In this document: piece after piece, positions 43,500 through 54,084 of the stretch
Layout of the letters: each line of letters starts with the position of its first letter
Numbering within the stretch: the stretch's first letter is position 1
Notes under the pieces: model-generated
Told to the model about the DNA's origin: nothing
The model's database searches: none
The model's input: the letters and a program-made list of their open reading frames with translations, nothing else
Assembly (NCBI GenBank): GCA_947396885.1
Contig: OX377202.1
Location: 36,417,478-36,481,477, forward strand
DNA length: 64,000 bases
From: Heligmosomoides polygyrus polygyrus
Taxonomy: Eukaryota; Nematoda; Chromadorea; Rhabditida; Heligmosomidae
Reading direction: 5' to 3'
Made by a program: the position numbers and the translations under genes

Positions 43500-44585
43500 A
43501 TCATTATGAAGTGCAAGGGAAAACAAGCACACAAATAAACTATAAATAACTCAACACAACAATTTATTACGTATTTTCCGACAGCTTCACTGTTCCTCAG
43601 CTATAGCGCGACCGTGATTGAAAAGTCATTAATAGTCTTTTCTGCAAACTGTATTTCGCTGACCCCGTATCCCGTGTTCTGTTGAGGAGCTCAAGGACCT
43701 CTTGAAACTTCCACTTCGGCGGAAGTTCTCCTCTAGATGATTCTGTTTTGACAGTTCGCATCAATCCTGAAAAAACCGTCTTCCAAAGACTTCCACTGTC
43801 AATGTACAGACCATACTGGAATGAAATACTAAAAGAATTTCACCTCAGTCAGAAATATATACACCAAACTTTGAAATTCGTTCCGTGTGCAGTTTTTATC
43901 GCGCGACATTTCTCCAGAGGAGGACTGATTTCTCTCTATCTTTGTAATCTATATCTCGCATATCCCATAAAGAACGATGTTTTACAACCTCATTTATGAG
44001 TGTAAAGCGGATATCATCTGTCCATGTGCCGACATAAAGATCGTTATTTTCATCAACTAGATCTGCAAAAGTTAGCTTGCTTACTCGACTAAACTCTACC
44101 AGATCTAAAAGAGTAGTTTGTAATCTTGCCGTTTGTGGAGTGTTGACCTTCTTCTACAAAAACATCTTCATCCGTTTCATTTCCCATGGTCGCGTAAATG
44201 TGAGCATTTACCGTCTCTTCATAGTACGAACGCGGAGGGAAACCATCGGTAGTTTAAACCCCAACGCACTTTATAAGATTGAATTAGCAATTCAGTCACG
44301 TGTTTTATATATTTTTTGTTGTTGTTTCTCTTAGTTTCCGCTGTTTTGTTATGTTTAAATTTTCTTTTTGTTTTTTTTTCTTTTTCGTTTTCTTTTTTCT
44401 TCTTTTAGGTTATTCAATTGGACTTCATTTCTGCAGTTGTTGTTCTAAGGAATGAGGGAGGTTCAGTATATTTCAATACTGAACACATTCAGTTTTCATG
44501 AAATCGCCCAAGAGTAGCCACCTCCAACTTGGATTGCACCCAAATGAGCAAGGATATCTATAACGCTAGAAAGGACGAACCGTCA
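43500..44585. other. No confident gene
   Basis: A plus-strand frame at 43748-43999 (RPYWNEILKEFHLSQKYIHQ) is unassigned. A T-rich run lies at 44317-44410. The 3' continuation of the minus-strand gene at 44591 may lie here, but I could not place an exon. Confidence 0.35.
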
Positions 44586-44590
44586 CTAAC

Positions 44591-44677
44591 CTCAACAACT
44601 CGCACCAGATTATACTTTGGCGCAGCTTCATCGGCGATAGAGGTTGTTCTCTGCTGTACTAGATCCCAACGTACAAT
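44591..44677 (-). CDS. Host gene, internal exon (phase 0)
   Basis: An 87-bp exon bounded by a consensus nematode acceptor (TTTATTTTCAG) and a GAG/GTTAGT donor. It codes 29 residues, IVRWDLVQQRTTSIADEAAP and KYNLVRVVE, and joins in frame to the exon at 44733-44875 across a 55-bp intron. The intron size, splice sites and preserved frame point to a working host gene rather than an element. No family is recognised. Confidence 0.75.
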
Positions 44678-44732
44678 CTGAAAATAAAGATCATAGCAAC
44701 AATGCAACTCATAGAATAACGATAGACCTTAC

Positions 44733-44875
44733 CTTCACGTTCGGCTCTTCTTTTGGAAACTGCAATTGACGTCGATCTCGGCAGTGAGCGAGACGCAGTG
44801 GGAAATGCTGGAGACGTCGATACATAGGATTGGCTGCTTCGGTCCTTGTCCATGGCTTTTTCACTCGAAGAATTT
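44733..44875 (-). CDS. Host gene, internal exon
   Basis: A 143-bp exon between acceptor AAAATTTTAG and donor GAAG/GTAAGG. After two bases of a split codon it codes 47 residues including VKKPWTRTEAANPMYRRLQ and FPLRLAHCRDRRQLQFPKEE. The product is basic and Arg rich with no signal peptide or membrane segment in this part. Upstream exons (above 44875 on the minus strand) were not located; they may lie beyond the 45.4-51.5 kb retroelement. Confidence 0.75.
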
Positions 44876-44879
44876 CTAA

Positions 44880-45430
44880 AATTTTAAGCAGGCCATGATC
44901 ATCCACAGCGAAAAAACTTCATACAATCAGGATGTCCTTAATAACCCGTTACTGGCGGTATGGTAGTTGGGGAGGGCAGCTTATAGAAATTGTCACTAAT
45001 CCAAAAAAAAGAGACGAGACACACTGATAGTAAAGAGAAAGGAACAAAGAGGAAACCATGTTATAGCTCTGTTCTGTCAAAGATTTGGGATGGGGAAGCG
45101 ACTTGTGGCTGTGGCTCGAGTAACGTATCCGTGTTAAAATCGTGTTCCCTCGCTTTTCCCTCACTTGCTTGCGAGTTCCTTCACTTGCCCAATTCAAAAG
45201 TGGATACAACCGGTTGTGTGATCAAAACGAAGAGATGAATGTGTATTATCATTCGTTGTGTGCAGAAACACACAATGGGTGCGCGCCAGGGATGAGCGGA
45301 CTAACCGTAATGCGGTTTCGGTCTATTCGTTTTGCCTTTCGTTATACGGCAATTTTGGGCCGCATGAGGAACAACTAATTATCTGACTCATCATCTTCCT
45401 CTCCTCGCTCGCACACTATGCGGCGTTGCT
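44880..45430. other. No gene; repeat copy
   Basis: 45285-45380 is the partner of 11140-11290. The rest may be intron of the minus-strand gene. Confidence 0.35.
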
Positions 45431-45622
45431 AATCTGAGGTCCTGCCGTATTTCTGCGTTCGTCTTTTTCCAAGAGCACTTGGCTTCATCGGCACGTCAAA
45501 ATAGCAGTCTCTAGTAGCAAGGAAACAAATACTACACGCGTTTTTAATTTTCCACTTTTGGAGGTGAGTTTGCTGTTCTTTTGGTTCGCGTTCGTTCGAT
45601 TTCAGCCAGTACAATCGATATC

Positions 45623-46054
45623 ATGCCGTCTCTTGCTGGTGCCTCGTCTCTTGCAGTGAACAAGAAGAGAAGATCAACTGAGCCCGAACAAGAGAGTGAT
45701 CGCCTGCGAGCACTGTTAGAAAGCGGAAACGTTCCGAACTACGTGAACATGGTTATCGAGCTTTTGAAGGAGACCCGAGCCGAAGTAAAAGAGCTGACCA
45801 AGCAGAATGCAGAGCGCTGGAGGAGGACAAAATTCTGAGGGAGGAGAACACGTTAAAAAAAACTGAGAACGCAGCTGGGGAAGGAATCTGTTAGAGAGGA
45901 TGCTAAGCCTGGGAGCAGTGAACACAGGCGATCTATAGTTTTATCCAACTTGCTTGAGTCGTCAACGGCTAGCTCGTTAGCTAGAAATTGTCATGACTTT
46001 GATTGTGTTTATAAGATCCTTGATTTCTTTGGTGTTGAATGTAAGCCCGTTGTA
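45623..46054 (+). pseudogene. CR1-like ORF1, 5' part
   Basis: ATG at 45623 opens MPSLAGASSLAVNKKRRS followed by a coiled coil (LRALLESGN, ELLKETRAEVKELTKQNAER). After a frameshift near 45815 the helix goes on (ALEEDKILREENTL), and from about 45915 the domain HRRSIVLSNLLESSTASSLA, HDFDCVYKILDFFGVECKPV follows. It stops abruptly at 46054, where a 2.2-kb insertion begins, and resumes at 48262 (VYRMGRPQRN). Confidence 0.75.
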
Positions 46055-46234
46055 TGGACGCGGAGACGAAACTGAGCGACAACGGTAGCCGACTAGCTGC
46101 AATAAACCGTGAACAAGAGGAATTCCAATTCCAACTACAAAGCTGTCCAACAAAGAAAGGACAACCGAATTCAGGAATAGGCGTTGAAGCAATATTGCGA
46201 CCATGGAGTAGCGCCCAAACATAAAGTATAACTA

Positions 46235-47521
46235 TTAGGTTGTAACGAATTAAATGGCACTGGCTCACGCCATTTTTTAGCGCATCTTTACGCGTTCGAT
46301 CAAGAACAAACCGTAACATGTGGCATATCATTTAGAAGCGCAAACTTTGCTCTACCGGAGAGTACCAAAAATGTAAAAGTGGGAAAACTTTAGAGTTTTA
46401 TTGACTTTTTTGCAGATGGATAAAAGGGTAATCCGAGGCATTTACTTGTATGAATTCAAGCTGGGCACTACAGCTAAGGAGGCGAACGAGAAGAACAACG
46501 CCGCATTCGATCAAAGATGTTCCACAATTTGGATGGCGTATCGTTGGTATCAGAAGTTCCAGAATGGAGATGAGAGCTTGGAAGAACATGAAGGTCGTGT
46601 GAGGCATAGTGATGTTGATGAGGACAAGCTGAGAGATGTGGCAGAGGAGGATCCACACAAAGGTACCAGGGAGATAACGAAGGTTCTTGGCGTCAGTCAC
46701 AACACAGCTGCTCGGCTTCTGAAGGAAATTGGAAAGACCAAAAAGCTGGAAAGATGGGTGCCTCACGAGCTGTCCGAGGAGCAAAGAAACCGACGATATG
46801 AGATCTTGTCCGCACTGCTTCTACGGAACAAAACGGACCCATTCCTTGATCGCATCGTAACCTGTGACGAGAAATAGATAATGTACGACAACAGGCGACG
46901 ATCGGCACAGCGGGTGGACAGCGATGAGAGCCCCAAGGTTTTTGCGAAGCCGGAATTGCAACAAAAGAAAGTAATGGTGACAGTATGGTGGTGTTCGCTG
47001 AGAATTATTCACCACAGCTTCCTCCCTTCCGGTGAATCCATCACGGCAGAGAAGTACTGCATTGAAATTGAAGAAATGATGAAAAAGTTGAAGGATATTC
47101 GGCCGGCCTTGGAAAACCGAAGGCGAGTTCTCCTTCTGCACGACAATGCTCGCCCCCATGTAGCACGAATGACGTTGCAGAAATTGAATGAGCTGAGCAT
47201 TGAAACTCTACCACATCTTCCGTTTTCTCCCGACCTCTCCCAAACAGACTACCATTTCTTCAAGCATCTTGGCGACTTCTTGGTAGGGACCTTGGTAGGG
47301 AAAATATTCAAATACCACCAGGATGCCGAAAGTGCCTTCGAAGATTTCGTCAATTTCAGAACTTATCATTTTTATGCTACTGGGATAAAAAAGCTTGTGT
47401 CACGTTGGCAAAGATGTGTAGAATCAGGGTTTTATTTCGATTAGTAAACATGCCTACAAGCCGAGATATTAAATGTTTAAATTTACAGTGGTTCAGTGCC
47501 ATTTATTTCGTTACAACCTAA
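46235..47521 (+). mobile_element. Near-complete mariner element, 1287 bp
   Basis: Terminal repeats TTAGGTTGTAACGAATTAAA and its near copy at the right end (one mismatch in the first 28 bases), TA on both sides (46233-46234, 47522-47523), and a length like that of classic mariners. Inserted in the LTR-like element. By structure it is the most recent layer of the nest. Confidence 0.95.
46416..47444 (+). pseudogene. Mariner transposase with a single stop codon
   Basis: A 342-residue transposase (family norm about 345) starting at ATG 46416. Seen: a helix-turn-helix region with GTREITKVLGVSHNTAARLL, the linker RWVPHELSEEQ, and the D,D34D triad as Asp151 (CDEK), Asp243 (LHDNARPH) and Asp278 (SQTDYHFF). 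Everything is in one frame except a TAG at codon 154 (46875-46877) in place of the Trp of DEKW. The enzyme would bind the terminal repeats and cut and paste the element at TA sites. The ATG directly follows TTTTTTGCAG, which looks like a nematode splice acceptor. Confidence 0.9.
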
Positions 47522-48261
47522 TATAATCAGGAGTAGGCGTCCAAGCGATTTATTGCAGTTATGAAGTTGCCACCATACAAGAAGGATAACCGGACTGAAG
47601 AGCCACCCACGGAAGGACGAGCTGTGACGCGTACCCATTATGGATCACAGTGATACAATTGGCCAAGGACACCAAGAAAGGAGAACATGGAAATGAGGGG
47701 AAAATCTCTACCAATTATTTTCCGGCCGTATAAAATAAGCGGGCGAATCAGCAGGTCAGGTCTCAATCTCATTTAGCAGTCGGCTCTGATGTAGCGGACG
47801 CCTATCATCTCGAATCCACTTTCTCTCTTCTCTCATTCCTTCTACTCACTCACCATCCCTCAATCTAGCGCCCCACCTCTCTTCCCTCATCCAGTGACCG
47901 ATGTGTGTGTAGTGAAATTGTCTCTGTATCTTTTCGCCTATAGAAACCTGTAAATTAAATTGATACTCTTCATCTCCGTGGACTGCCACAGTAAACACAG
48001 AGACAGACGTTCCGCGTGTCCTGGCATCCGTAAGTCGGTCCATCAACGGGACACCGCGTCCAGTATAACAGGTTCTCCTCGGTGAACTTTTCGGTGAATC
48101 TTCTCTGTCCTCGTCTGTGAACGTCTCGGTGAATCGATTGTCCCCCTCGTGAACATCGCACCCAGCAAATCCGAGGGTCTGTCGTTAAGGCCATCCTCGG
48201 GGCCACATAGCGCGCCTTCCCACCTTAACCCGGGAGCTCTGGGGGTGGACCTTACACTGTA

Positions 48262-48594
48262 GCTGTTTATCGCATGGGGCGACCGCAGCGGAACACGCCA
48301 AGGCTGGGAAAAGTTGTGCTCCCTGCCAGCCTTTTCCAGGCTGATGCTGTTAGACGGGCACCCCGGCTGCGCTTCCTCCCGTTCCAAAGGGGCATTTATC
48401 TTCGCCCTTCACTTACTTGGGAGGAGAAGGAGCGCAGGCGGCGTGAGCATCTCAGCAATCGAAGGCTGGCATCTGTTGGAAATGGGGGAGATGGTTTGCT
48501 GTCTCCTAACCTGCAGCAGTCACCACCTTCTCAGCCAAATGCCAGCAGTGGGATCAGCTCCTCACAGCTCGGCAGTCCTTCGGGAAACTAATGA
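48262..48594 (+). pseudogene. CR1-like ORF1, 3' part
   Basis: Continues the frame interrupted at 46054: VYRMGRPQRNTPRLGKVVLP, FQADAVRRAPRLRF and IYLRPSLTWEEKERRRREHL, then a Ser/Pro-rich tail ending in TAA at 48589-48591. It corresponds to the RMGK..RLVKVVLP..VYMRKSMTAEER part of the ORF1 at 9372-9985. Confidence 0.8.
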
Positions 48595-49562
48595 GCTGTT
48601 GCAAGAATCCACGTGCTAAGATTTTGTGCCTTCTCTCAAATATTAGGTCATTGGTGAAGAATTGCAATTTCTTTAGTTTTAGCCTTTGTCTATACAACTA
48701 CGAAGTGGTTCTTTTAACGGAAACATAGTTGACATCGCAAAACGAAATAAACCTAAATCCTCTTTTAGGGATAGCCTATTCTCAATATACAGGATAACGA
48801 TGTGATCGAAAACGTAAAAAAGGCGGAGGCATACTTCTTCTTGTAAAAAACTATTTGTCATGTAATTTAATTTTTCGTGAACCAACTAGGGATCGGTATG
48901 AGCTGCTAGTTTGTGATGTTGGGCTTCATTCCGATTTATTTCGCATTATAGGAGTGTATAAAGCACCAAACTGTGATGTGGCTGGTTCTCTGCAGCTTGC
49001 AAAAGCCATCAGTGACTTTTGCTCCTGTTGCTTTCCAAGCATTGTTCGAGGTGGTTTTAATCCTAAGGATTTATGCTCCACGAATTTACGCCGAATATCA
49101 GCGGTCTTCCATGATTTGTTCGAATCTCATGGATTTGAACAGTTAGTATCATTCCCAACTAGAGGTGACGCAATGTTGGACCTGGTCTTGTGTAATAAGA
49201 AAAGTTTTGTTGAGGAAATGTGTTGGTCCACCCTTGGGGAGTAGCGACCATAGTACATAGTACAGTGACCTTCCTGATATCCTTGGATGTAGACCGGCCA
49301 GCGTTTGAGTGGAGAAGGGATTTTAGTGAAGTAAATTACAACGACGTTCAAGATTACCTCGCCAACGTTGACTGGATAGGAAGTTTGTACCATCTACAAA
49401 ACTTGAATGATAAGTATGAGACTTTTTTGAGCATTTTGTATCATTCATAGAAACATTCGCTCCACTCCGTAAAGTCAAAAAAAGGGAACTCATGCTTCCA
49501 AACTACCTCAAAGAATGGTATGTCAACGGGTCAACGGACCTACCTAAGGAATACAGCCTCCA
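48588..49562 (+). pseudogene. CR1-like ORF2, endonuclease part
   Basis: Overlaps the end of ORF1. Through several frames: AKILCLLSNIRSLVKNC, a decayed LTET box, VKNYLSC, ELLVCDVGLHSDLFRIIGVY, DLVLCNKKSF and, after a shift, the STVTFSISLD-like strand. The GDFN box is changed to RGGFNPKDL. Interrupted at 49563-49579 by the RTE insertion. Confidence 0.75.
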
Positions 49563-49579
49563 CAACAAATGACGCAAAC
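49563..49579. repeat. 17-bp target-site duplication, left
   Basis: CAACAAATGACGCAAAC, identical to 50186-50202. Confidence 0.9.
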
Positions 49580-50185
49580 TTCTTCTTCTTCTGAGCGTTT
49601 AGTTCCGCGTAGTACCAAGGTCCGCTGTTCTTGTGATCTGTCGCCACCTCATCCTATCAAGGGCGTCATCTGCCGTGGCGCCGACTTCGGCGAGATCTCT
49701 CTTGATGATGTCTTTCCACCTTTTCCTTGGGGCTCCTCTCGGACGCTTTCCGGGTGCCTCGAAATCTAGGGCCAACCTTACGGGGTGATTCTCTGGCCTT
49801 CTGAGAACGTGTCCGTACCACCTTAGGCGGTGCTCCCTCATCTTCAGCTGGATCGGGGCTGTCTTCATCACTGCCCTAACATCCTCGATTCGCACCCTGT
49901 CCCGACGGGTCCATCCACTCATGCTCACTTTAGAATCCTCATTTCCGCAGCGTGCAGTTGCCGCTCCTGCTCCTTACCCAGGGCCCAGCATTTGCTGCCG
50001 TAGAGGAGGGCAGGTCTCACTACTGTTCCATACAGCTTGCCTTTGAGCGTCCTGAAGCATCTACGGTGGCAGAGGATCCCTGTAGTCTCCCTCCACTTGA
50101 GCCAGGCTGCGTTTATCCGTCCCCTGACCGCCTGTTCCACAGTTCCTTCCTCGGGTAGGTCAAAAATGACGAAAATAATGAACAT
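49580..50185 (-). mobile_element. 5'-truncated RTE insertion
   Basis: Minus-strand RTE 3' piece: LPEEGTVEQAVRGRINAAWL, TLKGKLYGTVVRPALLYGSK and, after a frameshift near 49926, EHRLRWYGHVLRRPENHP, GKRPRGAPRKRWKD and ALDRMRWRQ. The tail is (GAA)n at 49580-49593. Identical 17-bp duplications mark it as a separate, later insertion into the CR1-like ORF2. About 25 bases at its truncated 5' side are not RTE-like. Confidence 0.9.
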
Positions 50186-50202
50186 CAACAAATGACGCAA
50201 AC
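50186..50202. repeat. 17-bp target-site duplication, right
   Basis: Identical to 49563-49579. Confidence 0.9.
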
Positions 50203-51513
50203 GACTGAAGTAAATATGCTGTATACAGCAAAAAAGTGGACAAAGCTGTGCAGAGATACAACGTGTATCTGGAGAATAAAATCCTGGGATCTCGTGATAT
50301 AAACAAATTTTATAGATTTATTAATACCCGCAGTGGACAAGACAGGCACCTACCCTTTTTGATGACAATGGCCTCCCATGTTCATCATCTATCGGCAAGG
50401 CCAATCTCTTAGCTTCCCAGTTTCCTACGCAGTTTGGAAAATGCGCGAATTCGAACTCTCTAGCATATCACACTCAGGATAGAGATGAAGAGAATTCGGA
50501 TTTCTCACCGGTTCGTTGTATTCATCAAATAACAAACAACATATCGTTACGCACTTAGAAAAGAAGACGATAATCAATTTGGCTTTTTGCAAGGAAGTTC
50601 TGTAGAAACATCCATGCTAACGCACTTTAATGACTGGACAAAAGCTATAGAAACTAAAAATAGAGTAGACCTAGTATATTTAGACTTTTCAAAGGCTTTC
50701 GATAAGGTGCCTGTAGACAAACTATTGCTCAAAATAAACACTGTCGGGATTCATGCAAGGATAACAGAGTGGACGCACAATTTCCTTACAGGAAGGAGGG
50801 TTGAGGAAGTAGTCTCCTCTGTGTTCAACGTTTACACTGCCGTTCCATACGGTGGAGTGCTCTCACCTCTACTCTTTTTGCTGTACACTTTTGAGGTTCC
50901 AGAATTAATCTCGAGGTTGGGAGTGACGTGCAAAATATACGCTGATGATGTACAAAGATACAAAACAATAAAGGAAGACCAGGACACTCACTCTGTCCAA
51001 GCAGCTTTTGACTACATAAGCAGTTGGGCTAACAAGTGGGATCTGCCACTTGCACCAGAGAAATCCTCTTTCTTACCTTTAGGAGCGAATAATACGGCAA
51101 CGATACCTGCTAACCTTATATACCTTATAAGTTACATAAATATTGACCTAAAGGTGGTTGATGATGTCCGAGATTTAGGTTTCTTAATAAGTGAAAAGCT
51201 CAACTTTAATATGCATTATAAGGCCGTGGTCAAAATGGCCAACTGTCGTACACATAATCTCTTCAAGGTTTTAAAAAGCAAAAATCCTGAAACGCTTTTG
51301 CTTGCTTACAAAACATACATACGACCCGTAGTAGAGTTTGATACAACGGTTTTTAACCCGGTCAAAAAAGACATTGATATGTTGAAGAGCGTTCAAAAAA
51401 ATTTCACCCGAAAACTCACAATGAGATGCTTTGGCGTAGATTATTCGCAAATCCCAAACTGCAAAGAAAGAAATGGGATACTTGGACCAAAATCTTTGGT
51501 GTGTAGAAGGAAG
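50203..51513 (+). pseudogene. CR1-like ORF2, reverse transcriptase part
   Basis: After a decayed linker, a frame open from 50587 carries the palm (VDLVYLDFSKAFDKVPVDKL), PYGGVLSPLLFLLYT, the catalytic box IYADDVQRYK with YADD at 50938-50949, the thumb (VDDVRDLGFLISEKLNFN) and AYKTYIRPVVEFDTTVFNPV, KNFTRKLTMRCFGVDYSQI. Homology ends at about 51513 where a minisatellite begins; the frame's further run to 51846 is chance. It is a cousin of the fragment at 37795-38461. Confidence 0.85.
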
Positions 51514-51516
51514 GTT

Positions 51517-51795
51517 TACCCTCCCCATTACTGGCCCCACCTTTACTGGGCCCTCTTTATTGATCACCCTTCACCGCCCTCCTCCCTTAACTGGAGCCCG
51601 TTCAGTAGTCCTCCTTATTGGTCCTCTTCACTGGTCCCCCGTTTACTGATATCCCCTACTGCTCCCCTTCACTGGACCCCACCTTCAATGGCTCCAGCTT
51701 CACTGGTCCCCCTTACTGGTCCCCTTATCACTGGCCAACCTTTGCTCTCCCATTACTGGTCCCACCTTTACCGATCCCTCTTTACTGATCCCCCT
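51517..51795. repeat. Degenerate (TTCACTGGTCCCC)n minisatellite
   Basis: Roughly 18 decayed copies of a 12-16 base unit of the form ACTGGTCCCCY. The same sequence occurs at 55930-56230 and, on the other strand, at 54085-54740. Confidence 0.7.
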
Positions 51796-51798
51796 TTA

Positions 51799-51932
51799 GG
51801 CCCCGTTTACACTTCGACGCGGCGCGATGCGATGGCCACGCAATGAGGCCAAATTGATCGATCTCGTCGCACAATCAATATGGCCACTATACGTGGCGTC
51901 GCGTCGCGCCGCGACGAAGTGTAAACGTGGCC
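51799..51932. mobile_element. 134-bp MITE, TTA duplication
   Basis: Ends GGCCCCGTTTACACTTCGAC and complement of GGCCACGTTTACACTTCGTC, flanked by TTA on both sides (51796-51798, 51933-51935). GC-rich CGCG fold-back subterminal sequence. Confidence 0.75.
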
Positions 51933-51944
51933 TTACCACACTCC

Positions 51945-53570
51945 CCCTGCCAGGGTCAAGCTTGAGGTTCGGGAATCGAAGGGGGGGGGGGGGGGGGTCG
52001 TACTGTAGCCTCGAATGGAGGGGGGGGGGGGTCGTACTCTCTCGGTTTTGGCAGAGGACTCTCTCCAAATTGAGGTTTTTAGATGATGTTTGCATCTATT
52101 AATAAGTTGTTTTTTCCAGGTGTGACTACGACAATGCGGAGATTTACAAGCACTTGCGTTTCCTGGAGTTAAAAAAATAGGATTGAATATCAGAAAAATT
52201 TTAATGCCGATTACTGTGCAGTGAAAAATAAAGATTTCCTGTCTGCAGATTTATAGTCAAAGAGAGATTTTCATTTTTTCAGATTTTCCCAGGACGTCAT
52301 GGACACGGTAGTTCTCTGCCTGATGAGCGACTTATACTTCCAGAACTGCACTCTATAGAATTTCAATTGTTAATTACTGATGACGACCTAAGTGCTTTCC
52401 TTACAAGATCTTTGAAGCGCTCTTCGAGTCGATGACGGAATGGCAACCGAAGGACGGACTTGCTTGAAAAGTAATTTCTCGCCCGCAGGAAACAGCATCA
52501 GAAAATGAAATTGCATCCTATAAAATTTTAAGCCCGTTTGACACACGGTGATAAAACTATCTTTCTCTGAAACGATATTCTGTATGATCAGACGTCTCGA
52601 TTTACTAAAAAGATATCGACACACTAATCACATGGAACATGTTATATTTAGAAACTGCCTTTTAAAGCATAGAAAACACATCTACTAAAGCTTTATGAAT
52701 TTTCCAGGAGCCCCAAAAAATCTTCGTGTTACGGCAGTTTAATGTGGCTACTGCGTTCTCTGACGTGATCAATCGCAATTGAAATATGGATGGACTCCTC
52801 GCTGGAAATTTTTTTCTGCCTTCTGAAGGACATAAACGGAGCATAAAATTGAACGTTCCAAAAAGGTTCATAACTCGGTAAGTGGAGTCGTCACGCGTGG
52901 CTGCTGGTTCGATTTTTGTGCGAAAAAAATTGAAGTGGCTTCACAAAAATATTCATAACTTGACCAATTCTTCGAAGTTTCAAAATCCCGCTAGCTTTTC
53001 AGAAACTAGAGGAAAAGCACTTTCTTGCTATATAAGAATTAATGTCCAAAAATTTGGTCTTCATGCCCGGCAGGGGAGGTTCAATTTCGGTTCCATGTCG
53101 CGAAAATACGTACCGAAAATCGACCCCCCCCCCCGCCCCGCATGAAGACCCCTTTCTTGGAAAACGGTTCTTATATGGTTAGAAAGCATATTTGCTCTAT
53201 TTTTTGATGAGCAAGCAATTTTTGGAAGTCGTGAACTGAATCCTTCACCGGCGTCATCGGAGTGATTTCACAAAAATATTCATAACTCGGTTATTTTTTA
53301 GAAAAATTCAAAATCCCGCTAGATTTTTGAAAAGTAGATAAACAGCGCTTCCTTACGGTTACAAACACGTTAAGCAAAAAAAGGATCTTCGTGCGGGGCG
53401 GGGGGGGTTCGATTTCTGGTAGATTTTTGCCAACGGTGAAGGGTCCATCCGAGGTTCAGTTCACGACTTCACAAAATTGATCATATCTCGGACTGTTTTC
53501 CGAAAACCAAAAATCCCGCTCGCTCACCAAAAATTAAAACCAAGATGCTCTATCAATCATCAATCAATCT
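51945..53570. repeat. Long dispersed repeat, copy 1
   Basis: Starts GTCAAGCTTGAGGTT like 59143 and shares with 59140-61150, in order, ATTAATAAGTT, TTTTTCAGATTT, CCAGGACGTCAT, AATTACTGATGACGACCTAAG, AAATTTTAAGCCCGTTTG and the GC-rich hairpin with ATGAAGACCCCTTT. In both copies one frame keeps the word ITDDDLSAF near 52370, hinting at an ancient coding relic. Poly-G runs at 51980-52030. Confidence 0.65.
53060..53155. repeat. GC-rich imperfect hairpin
   Basis: TTGGTCTTCATGCCCGGCAG and, about 80 bases on, the complement CCGCCCCGCATGAAGACC. Related cassettes lie at 53385-53430, 60345-60436 and 60700-60780. Confidence 0.55.
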
Positions 53571-53900
53571 ACCACTACATAATTGAGTTAGCGGTCGATG
53601 ACGTTTGACTGATCTACCTAAGTGAGATACGCCGCATCATCTACAGCGGGGGTGGTTGAGTGATCTAACCTGAGTGAGACAGATACCCCTCATCATCAAC
53701 ACCGCGGGCAAAATTTGAAGGTGGGATGTTGCTGCGGCAGGGGAAGCGCAGCCTTTCACTGTTTAGCGCAACAGCACCTTGCGCGTTTCTCAGTGTCCAG
53801 ATTCAGAAATCAACTTCGTGCCATTAACATGAGAAGGCCACTAAAGGGCTAAGAGCACTTCGAGGATGGAGAACCGAGAGCGATCACTAGGGAGCGACCT
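53571..53900. other. No gene seen
   Basis: Two words GAGTGATCTAACCTGAGTGAG / GACTGATCTACCTAAGTGAG near 53607 and 53669 form a loose direct repeat; nothing else. Confidence 0.35.
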
Positions 53901-54080
53901 GGGGCCGGATTCATCAACGACTCTCGTAACCTTAACGGAGAATTGTAAGCTTATCAAGCGATATGGTGAGCGATAAGCCGCGTTAAAAGTTCAGATAACG
54001 CGGCATAGCGCTCACCATATCGCTTGATAAGCTTACAATTCTCCGTTAAAGTTACGTAAGCCGTTGATGAATTCGGCCCC
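53901..54080. mobile_element. 180-bp near-perfect fold-back
   Basis: Arms 53901-53985 and 53996-54080 (85 bp each) pair with few mismatches around a 10-base loop. Ends are GGGGCCGGATTCATCAACG and its complement. Such structures are typical of MITEs or fold-back elements. I cannot define a target duplication. Confidence 0.85.
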
Positions 54081-54084
54081 TGGA

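Larger units (their letters stand above)
46055..48256. mobile_element. Solo-LTR-like insertion splitting ORF1
   Basis: The insertion starts TGGACG and ends CTTACA, the TG...CA form of LTR ends, and is flanked by TTGTA (46050-46054) and CTGTA (48257-48261), a 5-bp duplication with one change. Without the mariner inside, it is about 913 bp. It holds a TATA-type box GTATAAAATAAG at about 47726-47737 as an LTR promoter would, and no coding sequence. Excision restores ORF1 as CKPVVAVYRMGR. A full element of this family is not present here. Confidence 0.6.

Noticed and set aside
50587..51846. A single 419-residue protein
   Set aside because: Polymerase homology ends near 51513; the rest is chance translation of the minisatellite and a MITE.
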